Origin: UBA7657 sp049652985
GTDB lineage: Bacteria; Pseudomonadota; Alphaproteobacteria; Micavibrionales; Micavibrionaceae
Length of the DNA: 64,000 nucleotides
Reading direction: 5' to 3'
NCBI GenBank assembly: GCA_049652985.1
Contig: JBASFK010000004.1
Location: forward strand, 283,601-347,600
Each line of letters opens with the position of its first letter. Position 1 is the stretch's first letter. Both the position numbers and the translations under genes were made by a program. The notes beneath the pieces are model-generated. The model saw only the letters and a program-made list of their open reading frames with translations. It was not told where the DNA came from and ran no database searches. Of the stretch, positions 34,937-44,478 are shown in pieces.

Positions 34937-36483
34937 GCAACGATCGCGTCATCATTTTCGACACAACTTTGCGTGACGGCGAGCAATCGCCCGGCTGCTC
35001 GATGAATCTCGAGGAAAAGCTGCGCATGGCGAAGCTGCTTGATGAAATGGGCGTGGATATTATCGAGGCGGGATTTCCCATTGCCTCGCCCGGCGATTTC
35101 GAAGCCGTGAATGAAATCGCGAAAGTAACAAAAAATGCCGTTATCGCGGGCCTGAGCCGCGCAAAAAAAGCCGACATCGAGGCGAGCGCCGAAGCGCTGA
35201 AACCTGCGAAGCGCAAACGTATTCACACTTTCATCGGTACCAGCCCGCTGCACCGCCAATACCAGTTGCAGATGCCGCCGGAAGAGGTTTTGAATTCCGT
35301 GAAAGAAAGCGTTACCTTCGCCCGTACGTTTACGGACGATGTCGAATGGTCGGCGATGGATGCCACGCGCACGGAAGATGACTTCCTCTGCCAGTGTGTC
35401 GAGCTTGCGATCAAGAGCGGCGCGACGACTATCAATATCCCGGACACGGTCGGTTATGCGGTTCCCGATGAATTCGGCAAGCAGATCAAGATGCTGTTCG
35501 ACCGTGTGCCCAACATCGACAAGGCCATCATTTCCGTCCATTGCCACAACGATTTGGGTTTGGCTGTGGCGAACTCGCTCGCCGGTGTGAAAAACGGCGC
35601 ACGCCAGATCGAGTGCACCATTAACGGCATCGGTGAACGCGCAGGAAATGCATCACTGGAAGAAATCGTCATGGCGCTCCGCGTTCGTAAGGATCAGTTG
35701 CCGTATGAAAACAAGATCGATACGACGAAAATCACGAAGATTTCACGCACGCTTTCGACAATCACGGGTTTCAATGTCCAGCCCAACAAGGCCATCGTCG
35801 GCGCAAACGCTTTCGCGCATGAAAGCGGCATCCATCAGGACGGCGTGCTGAAAAACGCCTCCACCTATGAAATCATGACGCCGGAATCAGTGGGCCTGAC
35901 GAAATCCAATCTCGTGATCGGCAAGCATTCCGGCCGCCACGCTTTCAGAAAAAAGCTGGAGGAGCTTGGATTTGAACTTGGCGACAATGCGCTGAATGAT
36001 GCCTTCGCTCGTTTCAAAATCCTCGCGGACAAAAAGAAGAATGTTTACGAGGAAGACCTTATTGCGCTTATTGAAGATGAGGTTGTCAGCGAGAACGAGG
36101 AAATTCGTTTCGTCTCGCTACAGGTGCAGGCAGGCTCCAAGGGCCCACAGGTCGCGGAACTTGTGCTGAGCGTCGAGGGCGAGGAAAAAGAAGTCCGCGT
36201 CGAAGGCAACGGGCCCGTGGATGCCATCTTCAAGGCCATTCGCGCCGTGATCCCGCACCCGGATGCGCGCCTCAAACTCTACCAGGTCCACGCGATCACC
36301 GGCGGCACCGACGCGCAGGCCGAAGTCACCGTCCGCCTCGAGGAAAACGGCAGGACGGTCAACGGGCAGGGCACCGACGCCGATACGCTGGTCGCCTCCG
36401 CCCGCGCCTATATCCATGCGTTGAACAAGCTGATGCTCAAGCGCGGCAAGATCAATCCGCAGGCCGCTGCAGCAACTCCGTAA
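34933..36483 (+). CDS. leuA: 2-isopropylmalate synthase
   Basis: LeuA condenses acetyl-CoA with 2-ketoisovalerate, the first step of leucine synthesis. It is 516 residues. The catalytic DTTLRDGEQSPG is at residues 10-21 and the metal-binding HCHNDLG follows in the barrel. The C-terminal regulatory domain (VQAGSKGPQVAELVLS, then DAQAEVTVRLEENGRTV) implies leucine feedback. It overlaps UPF0434 by four bases and the convergent glycosylase by 32 bases. Confidence 0.97.
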   Translation: MSNDRVIIFDTTLRDGEQSPGCSMNLEEKLRMAKLLDEMGVDIIEAGFPIASPGDFEAVNEIAKVTKNAVIAGLSRAKKADIEASAEALKPAKRKRIHTFIGTSPLHRQYQLQMPPEEVLNSVKESVTFARTFTDDVEWSAMDATRTEDDFLCQCVELAIKSGATTINIPDTVGYAVPDEFGKQIKMLFDRVPNIDKAIISVHCHNDLGLAVANSLAGVKNGARQIECTINGIGERAGNASLEEIVMALRVRKDQLPYENKIDTTKITKISRTLSTITGFNVQPNKAIVGANAFAHESGIHQDGVLKNASTYEIMTPESVGLTKSNLVIGKHSGRHAFRKKLEELGFELGDNALNDAFARFKILADKKKNVYEEDLIALIEDEVVSENEEIRFVSLQVQAGSKGPQVAELVLSVEGEEKEVRVEGNGPVDAIFKAIRAVIPHPDARLKLYQVHAITGGTDAQAEVTVRLEENGRTVNGQGTDADTLVASARAYIHALNKLMLKRGKINPQAAAATP

Positions 36484-37096
36484 TTGTTTCAAATACGTTG
36501 TGAAACATCGCCGGTGTCAGGCGCTTCGTCTGCGTGTTGTAACGCGAGCAGTGATAACTATCAACCAGCTTGACCTTGCCGAGATCATGCACCGCGTTAT
36601 GCGCGAATTTATGTGCCGAGATTTTCCGGTCCAGAGCTTTCAATACTGAATTGTGCGAAATCAGCCCGAGCGACAAAATCACTTTGACGTTCTTTAACGC
36701 CGCCATCTCCATCTGCAGGAACCCGAGACATTGCCGCATTTCCTCCGGCGTCGGCTTGTTCTCCGGCGGCACGCATCGCACCGCATTCGTGATCCGGCAG
36801 TTTTTAAGGGTCAAACCGTCATCGGGCCTTGCTTCATATTTTCCTTCCGCGAACCCGAATTTGATCAGGGAGGAATAAAGCAGTTCCCCGGCATAATCTC
36901 CCGTAAAGGGTCGCCCGGAAAAGTTCGCTCCCTTGAGGCCGGGGGCCAGCCCGACCACCAGCAACTGGCCGTTTTCGGGACCAAAAGAAGGGACGGGGGC
37001 ATTCCATTTATCGGGGAATTTAACCCGGTTTTTAGCCCGGAATTCCACCAGTCTGGGGCATAAGGGACAGTCTTTTCCGGGGTCTGGACAGGGCAT
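36452..37096 (-). CDS. Uracil-DNA glycosylase, family 5 (UDGb)-like
   Basis: This 214-residue DNA repair enzyme removes uracil or related damaged bases. Motif A, GLAPGLKGANFSGRPFTGD, and motif B, SYHCSRYNTQTKRLT, are the family 5 forms. Cysteines at 3, 10 and 13 in the N-terminal segment fit the iron-sulfur cluster ligands of this family. There is no operon partner on its strand. Its 3' end overlaps leuA by 32 bases. Confidence 0.85.
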   Translation of the reverse strand: MPCPDPGKDCPLCPRLVEFRAKNRVKFPDKWNAPVPSFGPENGQLLVVGLAPGLKGANFSGRPFTGDYAGELLYSSLIKFGFAEGKYEARPDDGLTLKNCRITNAVRCVPPENKPTPEEMRQCLGFLQMEMAALKNVKVILSLGLISHNSVLKALDRKISAHKFAHNAVHDLGKVKLVDSYHCSRYNTQTKRLTPAMFHNVFETITELLQRPAD

Positions 37097-37166
37097 CGAA
37101 AAACTTGCTTTCCTAAGGGAAACCCACTATAAACCGGGTCTCATACCGTTTAAAGAGGATTCAGAA

Positions 37167-37577
37167 ATGGCCCGCGTAACAGTTGAAGACTGCATCGAGA
37201 AAATCCAGAACCGTTTTGAACTCGTCATGGTGGCCGCCCAGCGCGCCCGCAAGATCGGCTCCGGCGCATCGCTGACCATCGACCGCGACAACGACAAGAA
37301 CCCGGTTGTTTCCCTGCGTGAAATCGCCGCTGAAAGCGTTCCGCTGGATGGTCTGAAAGAAGACCTGATTCGCAACCACCAGCGCATGGTCGTTTACGAG
37401 GAAGATGAAACCATCGACCTCATGGACGGCGAAGCTGAGTGGGAGAAAATCGCCAATCGCTCCGAGAGCGAGGACATGTACGGCGATGAAGAAATCGACG
37501 AAGCCGAAGAAGAAGATGCCAAAGAGGGCGAGCCTTCACTCGAGGACGTTGCCGGCGCCCCCGCCGAAAAGGAATAA
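37167..37577 (+). CDS. rpoZ: RNA polymerase omega subunit
   Basis: Omega helps assemble and stabilise RNA polymerase. The start is the ATG at 37167, which has an AAGAGG ribosome-binding site about ten bases upstream and yields the standard MARVTVEDCIEKIQNRFELV. Longer upstream frames are not supported. The core ends near residue 85, and the remaining 50 residues are a strongly acidic tail. The protein is 136 residues, longer than the typical 90. A hairpin terminator follows, then rsh. Confidence 0.95.
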   Translation: MARVTVEDCIEKIQNRFELVMVAAQRARKIGSGASLTIDRDNDKNPVVSLREIAAESVPLDGLKEDLIRNHQRMVVYEEDETIDLMDGEAEWEKIANRSESEDMYGDEEIDEAEEEDAKEGEPSLEDVAGAPAEKE

Positions 37578-37597
37578 TTCCTGTAGATTTAAGCCAA

Positions 37598-37621
37598 GGG
37601 GCCGGGTTTTCCGGCCCTTTT
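37598..37621 (+). terminator. Intrinsic terminator after rpoZ
   Basis: GGGCCGG (37599-37605) pairs with CCGGCCC (37611-37617) around a GTTTT loop, followed by TTTT. The rsh gene starts 76 bases further on and may be read by its own promoter or by read-through. Confidence 0.8.
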
Positions 37622-37696
37622 CTTTTGCGCTTCTTTTATCCCTTTTCCTTGTTTTTCATGGTATTCTTAACATCTTAATAACTGAAGACTAAAACC

Positions 37697-39862
37697 ATGC
37701 ATCCCGGTCAGGAACTCGTCAATCGCATCAGCGCCTACAATCCCGATTTCGATCTCAAAACGGTCGAAAACGCCTGCGAGTACGCCAAAAAAATGCATGA
37801 CGGCCAGACCCGCGCCAGCGGCGAGCCTTATTACACCCATCCCATAGAGGTCGCCAGCATCCTCGCCGGCATGAAGATGGATTCCGGCACCATCATCACC
37901 GCGATCCTTCATGACACGCTGGAAGACACCAAGGCCACTTATGAGGACCTCAAGAAAAAATTCGGCCAGGAAGTCGCCGATCTGGTGAATGGCGTCAGCA
38001 AACTCACCCGGATCGAAAGCCAGACCATCGAGGGCAAGCAGGCCGAGAATTTCAGGAAGCTCCTGCTAGCCATGTCCGAGGATATCCGCGTGCTACTGGT
38101 CAAGCTGGCCGACCGCCTGCACAATATGCGCACCATCGATGCCATCCAGAGCCCGGAAAAGCGCCGCCGTATCGCGTTGGAGACGCTTGAAATTTACGCG
38201 CCGCTCGCCGAGCGCGTCGGCGTACACAGCATCAAGGAAGAGCTGGAAGACCTCGCCTTCGGCGTGATCAGCACCGAAGCACGCAAATCTATTTCAAACC
38301 GCCTGTCCTTCCTGCGCGAAGAAGGCACCGACGTCGTCCGCAACATCATCGATGAATTGCAAAAACTTCTCGACGATTCCGGCATCGCCGCCGACATTTC
38401 CGGGCGCGAAAAAACGAAATACTCGATCTGGAAAAAGATGCAGCGCAAAAACGTTGCGTTCGAACAGCTCTCGGACATCATGGCATTCCGCATCCTGGTG
38501 GAAAAGGTCGAGGATTGCTACATCGTGCTCGGTATCATTCACGGAAAATACCCAAGCATTCCCGGCCGCTTCAAGGACTACATTTCGACGCCCAAGCCGA
38601 ACGGTTACCGCTCGATCCATACCACCGTCATGGGCCCGTCGCGCCACCGTATTGAAATCCAGATCCGCACGGCCCAGATGAATTTCGAGGCCGACATGGG
38701 CGTTGCTGCGCATTGGTCCTACAAAACCGGCAAAAAACCCGAGATGCAGGATCTCAAAAAATACCGCTGGCTGCGCGAGCTTCTCGAAATCCTCGAGCAG
38801 GAACAGCGGCCCGAGGATTTCTGGGAGAATACGAAGCTCGAACTTTTCCAGGACCAAGTCTACGTGTTCTCGCCGCGTGGCGATTTGATCGAATTGCCGA
38901 ACGGCGCAACGCCCATCGATTTCGCCTACGCCATTCACTCGGACATCGGCGATAAATGCGTTGGCGCAAAAATAAACAGCCGCATAGCGCCGCTGAACTC
39001 AAAGCTCGCCAATGGCGACCAGGTCGAGATCATCACGTCCAAGACGCAGAACCCGTCCCCGACATGGGAGCGTTTCGTGGTCACCGGCAAGGCCAGGTCC
39101 CATATCCGCAAATATATCCGCGACCAGCAACGCAACGAATATGTAACGCTGGGCAAGGCAATGCTGCAGAAAATCTTCCGCCAGGAAGATTACGAATTCA
39201 CCGAAAAAGCCGTCACTGGCGTAATCGAACGTTTCAAGCTGCATGAGAACGACGATATTTACGCCAAGATCGGCTCAGGCCTTCTCGTCGCGCGCGAGGT
39301 TTTCAAGGCCATATTCCCCGGGCACAAGACAGAAATCGTCAAGCGTCCCTCCGCCGACATGGACCAGGCGACCATGATGCGTGGAACCACCACGGGCAAG
39401 CAGGATGCGCCCATGCCGATCAAGGGTCTCATCCCGGGCATGGCGATGCATTTCGCGCGCTGCTGCCACCCGCTGCCGGGCGACCGGATTGTGGGCATCG
39501 TGACGACCGGAAAGGGCGTCACCATTCACACCATCGATTGCGAAACGTTAGAGAGCTTCGCCGACACACCGGAGCGCTGGCTGGATGTTTCATGGGGCGA
39601 GGGGAAAGATTCACCCGAGGCGCATGTTGGCCGTCTCAAGGTCACGTTCCAGAATATCCCGGGCTCGCTGGCCACGTTCTCAACTGTCATCGCCAAGAAC
39701 GGTGGAAACATTCTGAATTTGAGGATTACGGGTAGGTCGCTCGATTTCTGGGATTTGGTTGTCGATATCTACGTCAACGACAACAAGCACCTGAACAATA
39801 TCATCGCCGCGCTGCGTGCCACGCCGATAATCACAGCGGTTGAGCGCGCGCGCGGGCGCTAG
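37697..39862 (+). CDS. rsh: Bifunctional (p)ppGpp synthetase/hydrolase
   Basis: This RelA/SpoT-family protein makes and degrades the stringent-response alarmone. It has 721 residues. The HD hydrolase domain retains the metal ligands (His48 in THPIEVA; His72-Asp73 in LHDTLEDT). The synthetase domain has KDYISTPKPNGYRSIHTTV. A TGS domain (NGATPIDFAYAIHSDIG) and a C-terminal ACT domain follow. As the only family member visible it fits the single Rsh of alphaproteobacteria. It follows rpoZ, the same association as spoT in E. coli. The stop shares CTAG with convergent fadD. Confidence 0.96.
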   Translation: MHPGQELVNRISAYNPDFDLKTVENACEYAKKMHDGQTRASGEPYYTHPIEVASILAGMKMDSGTIITAILHDTLEDTKATYEDLKKKFGQEVADLVNGVSKLTRIESQTIEGKQAENFRKLLLAMSEDIRVLLVKLADRLHNMRTIDAIQSPEKRRRIALETLEIYAPLAERVGVHSIKEELEDLAFGVISTEARKSISNRLSFLREEGTDVVRNIIDELQKLLDDSGIAADISGREKTKYSIWKKMQRKNVAFEQLSDIMAFRILVEKVEDCYIVLGIIHGKYPSIPGRFKDYISTPKPNGYRSIHTTVMGPSRHRIEIQIRTAQMNFEADMGVAAHWSYKTGKKPEMQDLKKYRWLRELLEILEQEQRPEDFWENTKLELFQDQVYVFSPRGDLIELPNGATPIDFAYAIHSDIGDKCVGAKINSRIAPLNSKLANGDQVEIITSKTQNPSPTWERFVVTGKARSHIRKYIRDQQRNEYVTLGKAMLQKIFRQEDYEFTEKAVTGVIERFKLHENDDIYAKIGSGLLVAREVFKAIFPGHKTEIVKRPSADMDQATMMRGTTTGKQDAPMPIKGLIPGMAMHFARCCHPLPGDRIVGIVTTGKGVTIHTIDCETLESFADTPERWLDVSWGEGKDSPEAHVGRLKVTFQNIPGSLATFSTVIAKNGGNILNLRITGRSLDFWDLVVDIYVNDNKHLNNIIAALRATPIITAVERARGR

Positions 39863-41541
39863 GCTTTACGCTCTTTTTCTTCCTCTAAAACATCCTTGCG
39901 CGAAAGCTTGCCGATCATGGTTTTTGGCAACGGTATCAGGCGGAACTCCACGATTTTCGGAATTTCCATTTTTGAAATTTTATCGGTGAGAAAGGTTTTT
40001 AGTTCTTCTTCGCTCAAAGCGGTGCCGGGCTTTAATTTGATCCAAACTTTCACAATCTCGCCGCGCTGTTCGTCGGGCAGGCCCGCAACGATGCATTCCT
40101 CGACGCAAGGGTGCAGGTAAATCGCTTCCTCGACGTTGCGCGGATAAACGTTATATCCATTGGTGATGATCATGTCCTTGATGCGGTCGACGATATAGAC
40201 ATAGCCGCGTCCGTCCATGATCGCGATGTCACCGGTATGCAGCCGCCCGTCTTTGAGAACTTCCGACGTTTCCAAAGGTTTATTGTAATAGCCTTTCATC
40301 ACCTGCGGCCCGCGCACGCACAATTCGCCGCGCTCACCCGGCGGCATGACGGTGGCTTTGTCAGCCGGGTTGATAATCTCGACGATCGTCCCGGGCAACG
40401 GCATGCCGATCGATCCCGCCTTGTTTTCGCCCTTCAGCGGGTTGGCGCAGACCACGGGCGAGGATTCCGTCAGGCCGTATCCTTCGACAACGACGCAGCC
40501 CGTAATGCGCTCGAACGTTCTTTTGACCTCGGCGGGCAGGGGCGCGCCGCCCGAAATGCAATAACGCAATGAGGAAAGATTATATTTTTTTAAATCCGGG
40601 TGATTGTTGATACCGCTATAGATCGCGGGCACCGCCGGGAACAGATGCGGTTTCTTTTTATGAATGGTTTTCAGGGCCTCGTTCAAATTAAAGCGCGGGA
40701 GCGCGATAATCTCCAGCGCCGCCGCGACGCTGAAATTCATCACCGCCGTCATCGCGAAAACATGGAAGAACGGCAGAACGCCCAGCATTTTCTCCTCGCC
40801 CGGCTTGATATCCGGCATCCAGGCGCGGCTCTGCAGCGTATTGGCGTAAACATTGTAATGTGTCAGCATCGCGCCCTTCGGCACGCCGGTGGTGCCGCCG
40901 GTATATTGCAGGACCGCAATATCGTTCATGGCGTCGATTTGGGGCGTTTTGACTGCGCCGTCATTTTCAACCAGATCGTGAAACCACGCGATTTTCTCAG
41001 AAGGAGTAACTTTCGCGCATTCGCTGCGCTTGAAAATCTGGAACAATGTATTCTTCGGAAACGGCAGGACATCGGTAAATCGGCACAGGATCAGCTTCTG
41101 TAACCGCGTCTGGCCCAGCATTTTTTCCATCTTGCCATACAGCATCGCGAGGTCCGCCGTGACCATCATATCTGTTTCGCTGTCGGCGATCTGGTGGCTG
41201 AGTTCCCGGTCGGCATATAACGGGTTGAAATTGACGACGCTCGCGCCGGTCTTGAGAATACCGTAATAGGCAATCAGGAAATAAGGCGAGTTCGGCAGAA
41301 ACAAACCGATTTTCCGGCCCTTTCCCACACCGAGTTTTTGCAGGCCTACAGCAAAGCGGTTCACGAGACTCGAAATTTCCGCCCATGTGTATTTTTTCCC
41401 GAGAAAATCGAACGCGGGACGATGACCGTATTTTTCCGCTGTCTCATCCAGCAGTGCGAACGCCGGTCGCGGTGCAAGCGGCATGTCCCACGCAATGCCG
41501 CTGTCATAATTTTCAATCCAGGGATGGTTTTTGGCGCTCAT
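39859..41541 (-). CDS. fadD: Long-chain fatty-acid-CoA ligase
   Basis: This 560-residue AMP-forming acyl-CoA synthetase activates fatty acids for degradation or lipid synthesis. The ATP-binding motif is LQYTGGTTGVPKGAMLTH, and VVEGYGLTESSPVV, RLHTGDIAIMDGRGYVYIVD and the catalytic C-terminal lysine region TMIGKLSRKD follow. It lacks membrane segments. It stands alone on its strand and shares four bases with the rsh 3' end. Chain-length preference is inferred from family resemblance only. Confidence 0.93.
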   Translation of the reverse strand: MSAKNHPWIENYDSGIAWDMPLAPRPAFALLDETAEKYGHRPAFDFLGKKYTWAEISSLVNRFAVGLQKLGVGKGRKIGLFLPNSPYFLIAYYGILKTGASVVNFNPLYADRELSHQIADSETDMMVTADLAMLYGKMEKMLGQTRLQKLILCRFTDVLPFPKNTLFQIFKRSECAKVTPSEKIAWFHDLVENDGAVKTPQIDAMNDIAVLQYTGGTTGVPKGAMLTHYNVYANTLQSRAWMPDIKPGEEKMLGVLPFFHVFAMTAVMNFSVAAALEIIALPRFNLNEALKTIHKKKPHLFPAVPAIYSGINNHPDLKKYNLSSLRYCISGGAPLPAEVKRTFERITGCVVVEGYGLTESSPVVCANPLKGENKAGSIGMPLPGTIVEIINPADKATVMPPGERGELCVRGPQVMKGYYNKPLETSEVLKDGRLHTGDIAIMDGRGYVYIVDRIKDMIITNGYNVYPRNVEEAIYLHPCVEECIVAGLPDEQRGEIVKVWIKLKPGTALSEEELKTFLTDKISKMEIPKIVEFRLIPLPKTMIGKLSRKDVLEEEKERKA

Positions 41542-41683
41542 AAAATTTTGTCAGAGAGGGATCATATATTCATAAACAATCATAAACAGAATTGGTCTGG
41601 ATTCAGAGCGAAAATTGATGCAATATATCCAAAGGCAATTTCTTTTTTGCTGCAGATTTTTTCTGCGTCCAGAGGATTAAACC

Positions 41684-42193
41684 TTGTCTATTGCTGAAAA
41701 CCTTCCTCTTTCCGAGGAACAGTCAGAACCGGTAAAATTAATCTTGAAATGGTTTAACGGGACCAAGGGCTTCGGCTTTGTCGTTCCGGAGGACCAGAGT
41801 TTTGACGCCTTTATCCATATTACAACCCTGCAGCAGGCGGGCCTGAACGCTATCGGCGAGGGCGCAGTCCTGATGTGCCGCGTTTTCAACGGTCCGAAAG
41901 GCAAGCAGGTCAAGGAAGTGCTCGAAGTCATCGAGGCCGGGGACGTCAACCTCATGCCCCAGAGCGCGGGTGAGGACGGCACCACAAGCATGGGCGGACT
42001 GGTCAAATGGTATAAGCCGGAAAAGGGCTTCGGCTTCATTATCCCGGATGATGGCATGAAGGATGTTTTTATACATAAGACATTGCTCGACAAGCTGCAG
42101 GTCGAAACCCTCGAGGCCGGCCAGCGCGTCCGCGTGACGCTGAAGGCCGTTGATAAGGGCCGTGAAGCTGTCGATATCAAGATTATCCGGTGA
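41684..42193 (+). CDS. Protein with two cold-shock domains
   Basis: The 169 residues contain two cold-shock (OB-fold) RNA-binding domains, at about residues 14-75 (LKWFNGTKGFGFVVPE) and 102-167 (LVKWYKPEKGFGFIIPDD), each with the RNP1-like KGFGF and RNP2-like (V)FIH motifs. Double-CSD proteins are an alphaproteobacterial trait. The start is TTG at 41684, with an AGAGGA ribosome-binding site seven bases upstream and no usable ATG. A bidirectional terminator separates it from convergent gcrA. Confidence 0.9.
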   Translation: MSIAENLPLSEEQSEPVKLILKWFNGTKGFGFVVPEDQSFDAFIHITTLQQAGLNAIGEGAVLMCRVFNGPKGKQVKEVLEVIEAGDVNLMPQSAGEDGTTSMGGLVKWYKPEKGFGFIIPDDGMKDVFIHKTLLDKLQVETLEAGQRVRVTLKAVDKGREAVDIKIIR

Positions 42194-42215
42194 TTTTTAG
42201 CGTTTTTTGCATGAA

Positions 42216-42240
42216 AAAAGCCGCTCTTTAGACGGCTTTT
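42216..42240. terminator. Bidirectional terminator between the cold-shock gene and gcrA
   Basis: AAAAGCCG (42216-42223) pairs with CGGCTTTT (42233-42240) around CTCTTTAGA. A-rich and T-rich flanks let it act in either direction between the two convergent genes. Confidence 0.8.
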
Positions 42241-42258
42241 CCATTACATATCAATATC

Positions 42259-42753
42259 TTATTTCTTTTTTGCGGCTGTCTTGGTTTCGCGTATTTCGTC
42301 GGCCTCATCCGATTTGGCTGGCCCTTCGAAATCCTCGGCCTGGAGGGTGCGTGCTCTTCCGGCAGCCTGGTAAGCGGCCTTGGAATGGCTTTCACAATAA
42401 GGCAAACCAGGAATAGCGCCGTCGCCGCAGAAACCGAATTTTTCATCACGCGGGTCGCCCAGCGGCCAGCGGCATGAACGGGCGTCGAGATCCATCAGCG
42501 GCACACCCGTGCGATTATTATCCTGCTCCAGTGTCTGGCGGACTTTTTTCTCAGGCGCAGCAGGTTTAGCTGCGGGTACAGGCTTTTTATTCTGCTGGAT
42601 GGGGGAAACGCGGTTGGATAATTTGAGGCGGTGGGCTTTGCCAATGACGGCGTTGCGGGTTACTCCGCCCAGTTCGCTGGCGATTTCGGCGGCGGTTTTT
42701 CCTTCGCCCCAGAGACGCTTCAGAAGGGCAACGCGTTCGTCAGTCCAACTCAT
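42259..42753 (-). CDS. gcrA: GcrA cell-cycle regulator
   Basis: GcrA binds sigma-70 RNA polymerase at promoters with methylated GANTC sites and controls cell-cycle genes in alphaproteobacteria. I start at the ATG at 42753, giving 164 residues with the canonical N-terminus MSWTDERVALLKRLWGEGKT and AEIASELGGVTRNAVIGKAH. The C-terminal cysteine-rich sigma-contact region, CRWPLGDPRDEKFGFCG and PGLPYCESHSKAAYQ, is also typical. A Lys/Pro-rich linker lies between. This is a strong taxonomic marker. Confidence 0.96.
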   Translation of the reverse strand: MSWTDERVALLKRLWGEGKTAAEIASELGGVTRNAVIGKAHRLKLSNRVSPIQQNKKPVPAAKPAAPEKKVRQTLEQDNNRTGVPLMDLDARSCRWPLGDPRDEKFGFCGDGAIPGLPYCESHSKAAYQAAGRARTLQAEDFEGPAKSDEADEIRETKTAAKKK

Positions 42754-42907
42754 ATGATAAATCTCCCAATAAAACGCCGGACAATTAAGCCGGACAACAC
42801 ACACATTTTTCTTCGCAAGACCTGTACCCTATCAGGACAAATCCGGACTGTGCAAGGACATGATTCCGGCGCCTGTTTTTTTATCCACACCCCTTGATTT
42901 CACGGAA

Positions 42908-43807
42908 TTATGTCGTGGTTTGAAGCCCCATGAGCCTCAGATATTCCGCGCGTTCCGGCCAATCTTCCTTCACTTTGACAAATAATTTCAGATGCACGCG
43001 GCAGCCCATCAATTCCTCAAGTTCGCGCCGCGCGGCTTCGCCTATTTTCTTGATCTGGCTGCCGCCCTTGCCGAGCACGATGGCTTTTTGCCCGTCGCGC
43101 TGCACATAAACGATCTGGTCTATTTTCACGCTGCCGTCGTCGAAATTTTCCCAGTTTTCCGTTTCTATGAATACCGCGTATGGCAACTCCTGGTGCAAAT
43201 TTTCGAAGATTTTTTCACGCGTGATTTCCGCGGCCATCAGGCGCATCGGCATGTCCGTGGTCTGCTCCGGGTCGAACAGGAATGGCCCCTCGGGCAGGCG
43301 TTCCGCGATGTCCGCGAGTACGTCGTCAATACCGTCTTTCGTCAGAGCCGAAATCATGAAAGTAGCCGCGTATTCGAAACGCTCATTCATTTTTTGTGCA
43401 AGCGCAAACAGATCGGGCTTGTTGACGCGGTCGGTTTTGTTAAGGACGAGAAGGCAGGGTTTTCCCCGCCCGGTTTTCTCGAGGATAATATCGTTCGCCT
43501 CGTGCGCGTCCCGGGTGGAAGCATCGACCAGGTGAACGATGACGTCCGCACCTTCGAGCGCATCCCATGCCGCCTGCACCATCGCCTTCTCCATGATTTT
43601 TTGTGGAATGAAGATGCCGGGCGTATCGGCGAGGATAATTTGCGTATCGCCCTGCATCACGATGCCGAGCACGCGGCTACGTGTTGTTTGTGTTTTGCGT
43701 GAGACGATGGAAACTTTCGATCCGACCAGTGCATTAACGAGAGTAGACTTCCCGGCGTTAGGCAGACCGAGGATGCAGGCGAAGCCACTGCGCGTGCGCC
43801 CGCTCAT
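42908..43807 (-). CDS. era: GTPase Era
   Basis: Era is a ribosome-assembly GTPase that binds the 3' end of 16S rRNA. The 299 residues have the G1 loop GLPNAGKS (14-21), G3 DTPG, G4 NKTD, and a C-terminal KH domain (KKIGEAARRELEELMGCRVH). It overlaps rnc by four bases in the conserved lepB-rnc-era order. The recO gene that often follows era is not present; gcrA lies beyond, on the same strand. Confidence 0.97.
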   Translation of the reverse strand: MSGRTRSGFACILGLPNAGKSTLVNALVGSKVSIVSRKTQTTRSRVLGIVMQGDTQIILADTPGIFIPQKIMEKAMVQAAWDALEGADVIVHLVDASTRDAHEANDIILEKTGRGKPCLLVLNKTDRVNKPDLFALAQKMNERFEYAATFMISALTKDGIDDVLADIAERLPEGPFLFDPEQTTDMPMRLMAAEITREKIFENLHQELPYAVFIETENWENFDDGSVKIDQIVYVQRDGQKAIVLGKGGSQIKKIGEAARRELEELMGCRVHLKLFVKVKEDWPERAEYLRLMGLQTTT

Positions 43808-44478
43808 GCGTCGGCGCTTTCAAGAAAAAGACGCGCGGCTTCTTTTTCCGCTGCCTGGCGCGAACGTCCCTCGGCAATCACGGGATCGAACCCGCGCACG
43901 GTAAGCTGCACGCTGAAAACGGGGGCGTGATCGGGGCCTTTCTGCCCGCTGATTTTGTATTCGGGTAGCGGCAGTCCGCGGCCCTGCGCCCATTCCTGCA
44001 GTTGGGCCTTGGGGTGCTGCGGCGGGTCGGGCATATTGTCGAAACGTTCGCTCCAGAGCGTAGCAATTATGGTCCGGCAGGGTTCAAGGCCTCTGTCAAG
44101 GTATACCGCTCCCAGCAAAGCTTCCAGCGCATCCGAAAGAACGTTTTCACTATTCGCCGCGCCCGCCTCACGTTCGCCGGCAGAAAAATGGATATATTGA
44201 CCAATGCCGATCTCCGCGGCGATGGCCGCCAGTACTTCACCCTGCACAAGCACGGAAAGGCGCTTCGCCAGGTCGCCTTCCTTTTCGGCCGGGTATTTGT
44301 CCAGCAGCGTTTCGGCGATAATCAAAGCAAGTACGCGGTCGCCAAGGAATTCAAGGCGTTCGTAATTTTTTTCGCCCATGCTCGAATGAGTCAGGGCATC
44401 TGCGGCGTCGGCTTTGTTTTTGAATGCGTAGCCGAGCGCTTTTTCCAGTCCGGAGAAATCAGGATGCGTCTTGGGCAT
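43804..44478 (-). CDS. rnc: Ribonuclease III
   Basis: RNase III cuts double-stranded RNA in rRNA maturation and mRNA decay. The start at 44478 gives 224 residues beginning MPKTHPDFSGLEKALGY; the open frame continues upstream only through lepB. The catalytic metal-binding motif is ERLEFLGDRVLALI (Glu43, Asp47), with DALEALLGAVYLD as the second acidic site, and a C-terminal double-stranded RNA-binding domain follows. It overlaps lepB by 20 bases and era by four. Confidence 0.95.
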   Translation of the reverse strand: MPKTHPDFSGLEKALGYAFKNKADAADALTHSSMGEKNYERLEFLGDRVLALIIAETLLDKYPAEKEGDLAKRLSVLVQGEVLAAIAAEIGIGQYIHFSAGEREAGAANSENVLSDALEALLGAVYLDRGLEPCRTIIATLWSERFDNMPDPPQHPKAQLQEWAQGRGLPLPEYKISGQKGPDHAPVFSVQLTVRGFDPVIAEGRSRQAAEKEAARLFLESADA